Below, in pieces: positions 6,376 through 10,222 of a DNA stretch of 10,222 nt; the stretch's first letter is position 1; every line of letters starts with the position of its first letter. Made by a program: the position numbers and the translations under genes. This DNA is from an uncultured Clostridia bacterium (GTDB taxonomy: Bacteria > Bacillota > Clostridia > Oscillospirales > Ruminococcaceae). The stretch is from NCBI GenBank assembly GCA_947385505.1, contig CANDLP010000047.1, forward strand, positions 1-10,222, read 5' to 3'. A model generated the notes under the pieces. That model was not told where the DNA came from. It did not search any database and saw only the letters and a program-made list of their open reading frames with translations.

Positions 6376-6475
6376 ACGCTTAAAGCATAATCTAAGACGC
6401 TCGACTGCTGGTAACAGTTGAGGGTTTACGGGCAAACGAGTTGTACCGTCAACTCGTTTGCCCGATTATGTTTTT
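6376..6475 (+). ncRNA. Candidate small RNA of about 100 nt
   Basis: A strong promoter immediately upstream and a terminator-like hairpin at the end define a transcript of about 100 nt with no usable ORF (no ATG with a binding site). Two stems can be drawn: CTCGACTG (6400-6407) with CAGTTGAG (6415-6422), one G-U, loop CTGGTAA; and the perfect 15-bp stem at 6429-6464. A consensus promoter on the other strand (6497-6525) would produce RNA complementary to its whole length, so it may be half of a sense-antisense pair, such as a copy-control RNA or a type I antitoxin. The class is inferred and not recognised by sequence. Confidence 0.5.
6429..6475 (+). terminator. 15-bp perfect hairpin with delayed T-run
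   Basis: CGGGCAAACGAGTTG (6429-6443) pairs perfectly with 6450-6464, loop TACCGT, followed by ATTATG and then TTTTT (6471-6475). The T-run starts six bases after the stem, which is late for an ideal intrinsic terminator. The stem is by far the strongest in the region, and both predicted overlapping transcripts contain it. Confidence 0.6.
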
Positions 6476-6496
6476 CAAAGAAATTTACATGCTTTA

Positions 6497-6525
6497 ATTA
6501 TAAACCTTTTTTTGGAAAATGTCAA
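6497..6525 (-). promoter_or_regulatory. Perfect consensus promoter, leftward
   Basis: On the - strand TTGACA (complement of 6520-6525) and TATAAT (complement of 6497-6502) are both perfect and 17 bp apart. The predicted start is near 6490. No gene follows in that direction with a binding site; the transcript would run back across the whole candidate small RNA at 6376-6475. Confidence 0.75.
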
Positions 6526-6851
6526 TATAATATGAAAAATTTTTAAAAATTGTAAAAAATTTGTGAATATTTTCCCGTATAAAGAGCAAATATGCGGAAA
6601 TTTGAAAAGAAAAACAGAAAATTGAATTCAAGCGTAAATTTCCCTATTTCCAGCAAATTTTATTTAATTTTTTTTGCTGATCAAATAATGTTTAATGTTG
6701 AAGTACTTTTCGCAGCATCCATGTATGGGAACATCTTAACATACAAAAATCTAACCCGAAATTATCACAACATAAAATAAACAAGCATAAAATTATTTCT
6801 TTTTTCGTCTTTCCTCGTATAACGGTCTTGTTAGATTATACTTGTATAACA
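6526..6851. other. AT-rich gene-free stretch
   Basis: Very AT-rich with A- and T-runs (around 6531-6575). A 62-codon ORF on + (6592-6780) has no clear binding site and a composition expected by chance. A weak stem (CAGCAAA 6651-6657 with TTTGCTG 6673-6679) and a short one (GTATAA 6817-6822 with TTATAC 6836-6841) are visible, neither followed by a T-run on the - strand. There is no terminator directly downstream of the - strand winged-helix gene. Its terminator-like hairpin lies inside the gene. Confidence 0.5.
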
Positions 6852-7778
6852 TTACGGGAGTGCTCTCTTAAATTTTTGAGAAACAGACGCAAAAAAACGC
6901 CGGACTCTGCCACGAATCCGGCTTATCTTCTGCTTTAAAAAACCAAATATTGAAGGGACCGCTCTTACGGGAATATCAGCTTCTCCGGGTTGGCATTCAC
7001 GCTCCAAGCTCACATTGTCCAGTGTATCTCCAAGCTCAAAATCCGAACGTTCCTCGCGCACCCCGCCGCAGTTAAGCTGAGCGCATATTTCATTGAGAAT
7101 AGACGTATTGCCCGTTAAAATTTCTTTTATGATTTGCCAAAGTTCAAAGAAGATTGATTTTTGTTTTCTGATCCAAGTAAGGAGCTTCTCCGTCTTTTCG
7201 GCTCCTACGATACGCTCTATCTTTTTTGCAAGGAAGTAACGGTTATGCCCCTTGCTGCCGTCCTTTTTTATATAATTTTCTTTTTTTATGATTCCTTTTT
7301 CCTCCAAAACAGTATAGGCTTTCACAATAGATGACGCGCCCATTTTGGCGGTCTTTGATATCTGCGTAAACGACGGAAAACAGAAAGGATCATTAAAAGC
7401 AAGCATATACAGAGTTAATAACAGCTCCGTTGCAACAGACGGCATTTCAACGAAAATATATTCCGAAGGCAGGAGAAAATAGTTGTTTTGCGGGTCAAAA
7501 TTGCGGACGGTTATCGTATTGCAGGCTTGTCTGCCCGTTACGGGATTGAAATTGTGTTCCATTGTTATGTACCCGTTGGATTGCAGATAACGCAATGTTA
7601 CATTAACGCTTTCTTGGAAGCTTATGCCTAATTTTTGAGCTATGGTTTCCTGTTTTACTTTTACGGAGTCGGACTGCTGCACGGTGCAAAGGTAGAGTAA
7701 ATAAAGGTATATGGTGCAGCGGTGTTTTTTGAGGTTTCCTACAATGCTGTTGGGGATTTTTATGAATGTGGTTGACAT
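6852..7778 (-). CDS. Tandem winged-helix DNA-binding protein, Rep/replisome-organiser-like
   Basis: A 308-aa predicted cytosolic DNA-binding protein. Residues about 20-90 form a winged helix (LYLLYLCTVQQSD, then VKQETIAQKLGISFQESVNVTL, wing to ITVRNF). Residues about 115-185 form a second one of the HTH_36 kind (LYMLAFNDPFCFPSFTQIS, then KMGASSIVKAYTVLEEKGII and a basic wing). Two consecutive winged helices are the architecture of many plasmid Rep initiators and phage replisome organisers, but also of some regulators. Residues 190-280 are unassigned, and the tail 281-308 is strongly basic (SRIRGRVRRFF). The start is certain: ATG 7778 with AGGAGG (7787-7793) 8 nt upstream. The neighbours are accessory genes. 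Replication is a hypothesis; the DNA-binding assignment is firmer. Confidence 0.7.
   Translation of the reverse strand: MSTTFIKIPNSIVGNLKKHRCTIYLYLLYLCTVQQSDSVKVKQETIAQKLGISFQESVNVTLRYLQSNGYITMEHNFNPVTGRQACNTITVRNFDPQNNYFLLPSEYIFVEMPSVATELLLTLYMLAFNDPFCFPSFTQISKTAKMGASSIVKAYTVLEEKGIIKKENYIKKDGSKGHNRYFLAKKIERIVGAEKTEKLLTWIRKQKSIFFELWQIIKEILTGNTSILNEICAQLNCGGVREERSDFELGDTLDNVSLERECQPGEADIPVRAVPSIFGFLKQKISRIRGRVRRFFASVSQKFKRALP
6891..6922 (-). terminator. Strong intrinsic terminator inside the 3' end of the winged-helix gene
   Basis: On the - strand GCCGGATTC pairs with GAGTCCGGC (complement of 6914-6922 and 6899-6907; one G-U), loop of six, then one G and seven T (complement of 6891-6897). This is a textbook intrinsic terminator. 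It lies about 37 nt before the stop codon, within codons for the basic tail, in a gene that is otherwise AT-rich. Confidence 0.75.
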
Positions 7779-7793
7779 GGTATTTTTCCTCCT

Positions 7794-8077
7794 AAAAACA
7801 GATCTCTTGCATTGAGTGTCTGTATTTCTAAAGTTTTCAAATATTTATATTTATGTTTTATTGATATTATTTTTTCGTTTATTAAAATATCAAATTAAAA
7901 AGAGCCATGATTATGTTATATAAAACTGATAGTTTAACAAAATACTCGTTTGATTTGGAGTATCTGTATTGTGAAGCTGACCGTGTATCAAATATGTATC
8001 CTTTAAGATAAATGAGCTTATTAAAAGTAATATTTTCAAAATAGATATTGATAACACATTCCTATCATATTATTAAC
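7794..8077. other. AT-rich gap with a possible divergent promoter
   Basis: TTGATAT (7861-7867) and ATATCAA (7887-7893) form a 7-bp inverted repeat. On - it gives TTGATA-N18-TAATAT (7893 to 7864), suited to the winged-helix gene. On + it gives TTGATA-N16-TAAAAT (7861-7888), upstream of a 34-codon ORF (7907-8011, MIMLYKTDSLTKYSFDLEYL and onward) with only a weak AAAGAG. In DNA this AT-rich such matches arise by chance, so neither promoter nor ORF is called firmly. I see nothing else here. Confidence 0.35.
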
Positions 8078-8245
8078 TTATTGCCGCGATTTTACGCCTC
8101 TCCCGCACTTCCCGATTATAGTTAGATTTAAGTTCGGAATTTTTTCTTCGATCTTCAAAGTTTTCTTAAGACAATCAAGACAATCATGTCCGCTGTCTAA
8201 CAGTTTATCGCAATGTTTACATTTATAAAGCATAGATTTTTCCAT
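8078..8245 (-). CDS. 55-aa zinc-ribbon-like small protein
   Basis: A short ORF on the - strand with ATG at 8245 and AAGGA (complement of about 8254-8258) 8 nt upstream. The product begins MEKSMLYKCKHCDKLLDSGH and contains two CxxC knuckles, C9-K-H-C12 and C22-L-D-C25, nine residues apart, with H11 and H20 nearby; this is the pattern of a minimal zinc ribbon. The remaining 30 residues are lysine-rich and end KCGRGVKSRQ. Length is too short for an enzyme; a metal-stabilised nucleic-acid- or protein-binding role is inferred. It lies between the coiled-coil membrane gene and the winged-helix gene, in the same direction. Coding is supported by the binding site and the Cys pattern, but not by homology I can name. 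Confidence 0.62.
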   Translation of the reverse strand: MEKSMLYKCKHCDKLLDSGHDCLDCLKKTLKIEEKIPNLNLTIIGKCGRGVKSRQ

Positions 8246-8294
8246 AACATTTTTCCTTTCTGATTAACATAAAGTGGGTTTTAAAATTAAATAT

Positions 8295-8328
8295 AAAAGG
8301 CGTTTAACTTTATAATTAAACGCCTTTT
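8295..8328 (-). terminator. Terminator copy 1, after the coiled-coil membrane gene
   Basis: A perfect 13-bp stem, AAAAGGCGTTTAA (8295-8307) with 8316-8328, 8-nt loop, lying 18 bp beyond the stop of the 8347-8979 gene. On the - strand the stem ends in TTTT, then ATATTTAATTTT. The stem is symmetrical and could work in both directions. Confidence 0.85.
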
Positions 8329-8346
8329 AATATTAAAAAACAAAGT

Positions 8347-8979
8347 TTAAATTTCCATATTATCCTGATCCCAGTTACCCTCCTGTTCCCCATCCTGCGT
8401 TTCAATAATAACGTCATTATACATACTTCTTTTTCCCATCATAGCAATATACTCTGATTGCGCTTTTTCAAGCGCTTCTTTAAGTCCGCTGTTTTCATTT
8501 TCCAATTCTGCAATCCTTTTATTCAAGGTTATTCTTTCTTTTTCAAGAAGATTTATTTTTGCATTTGCCTCGAGCCAGTTGGAATGCATATTATTGATTT
8601 GCTCCGCGACCCGGTGCATGGTAACCTGTTCCGAAGTAAGATACTTTTTTCTTTCTTCCGATTTTGCAATTTCTGTATTGATTATTTCTTTGACTGTGTT
8701 TATTTTACCCTCGATTGTATTTTGGCTCTTTGAAATATCAGACTTTAAGTCTTTATATTCGAGCTTTAAATCGGCTTTTGCCTCTTTTGTAACATTATTT
8801 CCGCTTTTACAGCTTCCCGCAAAAGCGATGATGGCTGCAAAAATAGTAACAGCCCCTGTAATTATGGTTGTGATTATTTCCGCATTCACGTTTCCGTTCC
8901 TCCATAATGGTATGCAAAATCCATATATAATAGGTATTAAACACGGGGCAAAATATATTAAAGGATTTTGTTGTTTCAA
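8347..8979 (-). CDS. Membrane-anchored coiled-coil protein with leucine zipper
   Basis: A 210-aa protein. Two hydrophobic helices (about 7-26 and 36-55) form a membrane hairpin, which leaves both ends on the same side, probably cytoplasmic. Residues about 62-180 are charged and helical. A regular leucine heptad L145, L152, L159, L166 with I142 and I156 predicts a parallel coiled coil. The last 25 residues are acidic (DGEQEGNWDQDNMEI). The start is TTG 8979 with AGAGGTGA (complement of 8985-8992) 5 nt upstream; no ATG fits better. I do not recognise the family. The layout resembles small membrane-tethered scaffold or sensor proteins found in phage and defence islands, which is only an analogy. 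Confidence 0.75.
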   Translation of the reverse strand: MKQQNPLIYFAPCLIPIIYGFCIPLWRNGNVNAEIITTIITGAVTIFAAIIAFAGSCKSGNNVTKEAKADLKLEYKDLKSDISKSQNTIEGKINTVKEIINTEIAKSEERKKYLTSEQVTMHRVAEQINNMHSNWLEANAKINLLEKERITLNKRIAELENENSGLKEALEKAQSEYIAMMGKRSMYNDVIIETQDGEQEGNWDQDNMEI

Positions 8980-9021
8980 TTATATCACCTCTGATTTGTC
9001 AAACTGTGCGGTTTTGTTAAA

Positions 9022-9063
9022 ATAAATAAAAAAAGAGCGTTTAACTTTAAAATTAAACGCCTT
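9022..9063 (-). terminator. Terminator copy 2, after the 219-aa membrane gene
   Basis: An 8-bp stem GCGTTTAA (9037-9044) with TTAAACGC (9053-9060), extended by a wobble on the - strand, then a long T-run (complement of 9022-9034). The 27-bp core 9037-9063 differs from 8300-8326 at one position only. It lies 10 bp beyond the stop at 9074. Confidence 0.85.
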
Positions 9064-9073
9064 CTCAATTATA

Positions 9074-9733
9074 TTATTGCTTAGATACATAAATCTCATT
9101 TTTTCCGTATTTCTCGATATAATATCCTTTAAGTAAACACATAACGGTTGATACAGAATTTATTATGACCAATGGAACAACGATCATATCAATCGCAACT
9201 GCTTCAAAATCATTAATTGTAAGATGAAATATATATTCTATTATATTTATTACAGAATCTTTAATAATTAAAATTACTGAAAATGAAATTGCATAAAGCT
9301 CATTTGATATAGTGGAAATTTTATTATCAGCTATCAGGCTTATAAATGTCCAAATAAACCCAAAAGAAATAATCTCAATCAAATAGATGATAAATGGATT
9401 GTATGTAAGACTGTTGATAATCAATCCCGTTATTATACTTAACATAACGGAAAAAAGAATTGATCCTCCCAAAAAGCACCTTAACGATGAAAACATTTTT
9501 AAGAAAACTTTTATATAAACTAATATTATAATTACAATTCCAGTAATGTTGCCCAATAAAAAAACTTGGTTCAGTGCTGATATTACAAAAATAATAATTA
9601 ACGGAATGAATATTATCCAAAAGATGTGCTTATGATTGTATAAATATTTTTCAGCCTGTTGAATCTTATTCCTTGCGTTATCTGTAAATGAAAAAAGTTT
9701 AAAAAGTTTTTCAATTTTATCTGAACGACACAT
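9074..9733 (-). CDS. 219-aa multi-pass membrane protein
   Basis: After a basic amphipathic N-terminus (1-36), about six hydrophobic segments can be drawn, near residues 37-56, 61-80, 86-107, 113-135, 145-168 and 180-202. The tail is short and polar (YIEKYGKNEIYVSKQ). There is no signal peptide and no motif of a transporter or enzyme family that I recognise. The start is ATG 9733 with GGTGAT (complement of 9740-9745) about 6 nt upstream, the same kind of binding site as the next gene downstream. It follows the 136-aa membrane gene by 26 bp, so the two are almost certainly co-transcribed; a hairpin terminator follows. Its Ile-rich, AT-rich coding sequence is unlike the left half of the window. 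Confidence 0.75.
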   Translation of the reverse strand: MCRSDKIEKLFKLFSFTDNARNKIQQAEKYLYNHKHIFWIIFIPLIIIFVISALNQVFLLGNITGIVIIILVYIKVFLKMFSSLRCFLGGSILFSVMLSIITGLIINSLTYNPFIIYLIEIISFGFIWTFISLIADNKISTISNELYAISFSVILIIKDSVINIIEYIFHLTINDFEAVAIDMIVVPLVIINSVSTVMCLLKGYYIEKYGKNEIYVSKQ

Positions 9734-9759
9734 ATATTTATCACCAATGTAAAATTAAA

Positions 9760-10170
9760 TTATATAAAATAAATTGCTAATATTGCATACACACAAAAAG
9801 CAGAAATCAAAATTAAGGAACAACATAAGATAAATTTTTTACCTTTCGCCCGCCAAAGCCAAGTATATAACAGAAGATTAATAATTGTGTTTAAGCTTGA
9901 TAAGGCAATAGAAATCAAAAGAAATATTTTGTTTATCGAAAAAAAGTTGTCTAAATAAATCCATATTATTGTTAACACAAAATATCTTATACATAGTAAA
10001 GTTTCATTCCCAATCCAATCACTGGTATTATCTTCACCATGCCGCTTATTTTTAATAAAAGCAAGAACATATGTGACTATTTGCCTGATAAATTTGAAGA
10101 AAAGTATAATTATCCAAATGAAACACAAGGCTTGTATAAAATAATCAAAAAATTTTAAGTTTGTATCCAT
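9760..10170 (-). CDS. 136-aa four-helix membrane protein
   Basis: A small integral membrane protein with four predicted helices, about residues 8-28 (possibly running to 38), 57-76, 80-104 and 112-135. A polar loop (NKRHGEDNTSDWIGNE, about 41-56) separates the first two. I recognise no family. The start is ATG 10170, with GAAAGGCGG (complement of 10180-10188) 9 nt upstream; a GTG at 10203 would add 11 residues but would include the binding site in the coding region. It is the first gene of the two-gene unit with the 219-aa membrane protein. Any promoter must lie at or beyond the right edge. Confidence 0.72.
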   Translation of the reverse strand: MDTNLKFFDYFIQALCFIWIIILFFKFIRQIVTYVLAFIKNKRHGEDNTSDWIGNETLLCIRYFVLTIIWIYLDNFFSINKIFLLISIALSSLNTIINLLLYTWLWRAKGKKFILCCSLILISAFCVYAILAIYFI

Positions 10171-10179
10171 TATTATAAT

Positions 10180-10198
10180 CCGCCTTTCTGCGAAAGGC
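10180..10198 (-). promoter_or_regulatory. Hairpin enclosing the Shine-Dalgarno of the 136-aa gene
   Basis: On the - strand GCCTTTC (complement of 10192-10198) pairs with GAAAGGC (complement of 10182-10188) across a three-base loop. The 3' arm contains the AAAGG of the ribosome-binding site. The stem would hide the site in the mRNA and could make translation depend on temperature, a protein or a ligand. A 3-nt loop is tight, so stability is uncertain. Confidence 0.45.
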
Positions 10199-10222
10199 AC
10201 CAATTAGGTTATGAAAAGGTAC

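Larger units (their letters stand above)
6290..6490 (-). ncRNA. Candidate antisense RNA of about 200 nt
   Basis: Defined by the perfect promoter at 6497-6525 and the imperfect terminator at 6289-6336. It contains the complement of the entire + strand small RNA. A 26-codon ORF (6239-6319, beginning MAVSALLFVF, hydrophobic then basic) starts inside the terminator stem and has no binding site, so I do not call it a gene. If transcription reads through the weak stem, it would be the only peptide in reach. Confidence 0.35.

Noticed and set aside
6592..6780. 62-codon ORF on +
   Set aside because: Weak or absent binding site, extreme AT content, no recognisable domain; expected by chance in such DNA.
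7907..8011. 34-codon ORF on +
   Set aside because: Only a weak AAAGAG upstream and no domain. It looks somewhat protein-like but cannot be supported as a gene, so it is mentioned only in the gap entry.
8979..9002. TTGACA and TATAAT on - before the coiled-coil gene
   Set aside because: The spacer is only 12 bp and the -10 box abuts the start codon; the stretch is better read as the ribosome-binding region.
8295..9063. Integron attC sites, because GTTTAAC/GTTAAAC motifs recur in paired hairpins
   Set aside because: The hairpins are only about 30 bp, lack the second core pair, sit exactly as terminators with T-runs, and no integrase is visible.

Overview
The window looks like a contig from a Clostridia-type Bacillota genome (low-to-moderate GC, Gram-positive). 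The evidence is AGGAGG-like Shine-Dalgarno sites, several TTG starts, consensus TTGACA/TATAAT promoters, and the gene families KtrB/TrkH, TrmN6-RsmI and an Amidase_6-like protein. I would not name a genus; a gut-type Oscillospirales or a relative is a guess. The first 45 bases are not biological: they are the end of an Illumina P7 oligo with its index and the TruSeq read-2 adapter, so the real sequence begins at about 46. This suggests a short-read, probably metagenomic, assembly.

Left half (46-5621, all + strand). The 3' part of a KtrB/TrkH potassium transporter is followed by a co-directional cluster: an ElaA-type GNAT acetyltransferase, a TrmN6-type tRNA methyltransferase, RsmI (16S rRNA 2'-O-methyltransferase), a 45-aa single-helix membrane protein, and a membrane-anchored Amidase_6-like protein that starts directly on the stop codon of the 45-aa gene. 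The amidase-like domain seems to lack its catalytic Cys and His. A perfect TTGACA-N17-TATAAT promoter overlaps its stop codon and drives, through a structured leader of about 118 nt, a CDP-alcohol phosphatidyltransferase (PgsA-like) and an unassigned 179-aa protein.

Centre (5712-6851). tRNA-Pro(GGG) has its own promoter, an A/T-tract upstream element and a terminator. After it come about 900 bp without convincing genes. This stretch holds a GC-richer block (about 6010-6240) and two consensus promoters facing each other (+ strand 6341-6369, - strand 6497-6525). They predict overlapping sense and antisense short RNAs around a 15-bp perfect hairpin. This is the best candidate here for an undescribed element.

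Right half (6852-10222, all identifiable genes on the - strand, clearly more AT-rich). In transcription order: a 136-aa and a 219-aa multi-pass membrane protein, a 210-aa protein with two membrane helices and a leucine-zipper coiled coil, a 55-aa CxxC/CxxC zinc-ribbon-like protein, and a tandem winged-helix protein resembling Rep-type initiators or regulators. Two of the genes end in almost identical hairpin terminators (26 of 27 core bases). The winged-helix gene has a strong intrinsic terminator inside its own last codons. This half looks like accessory DNA next to a tRNA gene. I see no integrase, transposase or duplicated attachment site in the window, so its mobility is inferred.
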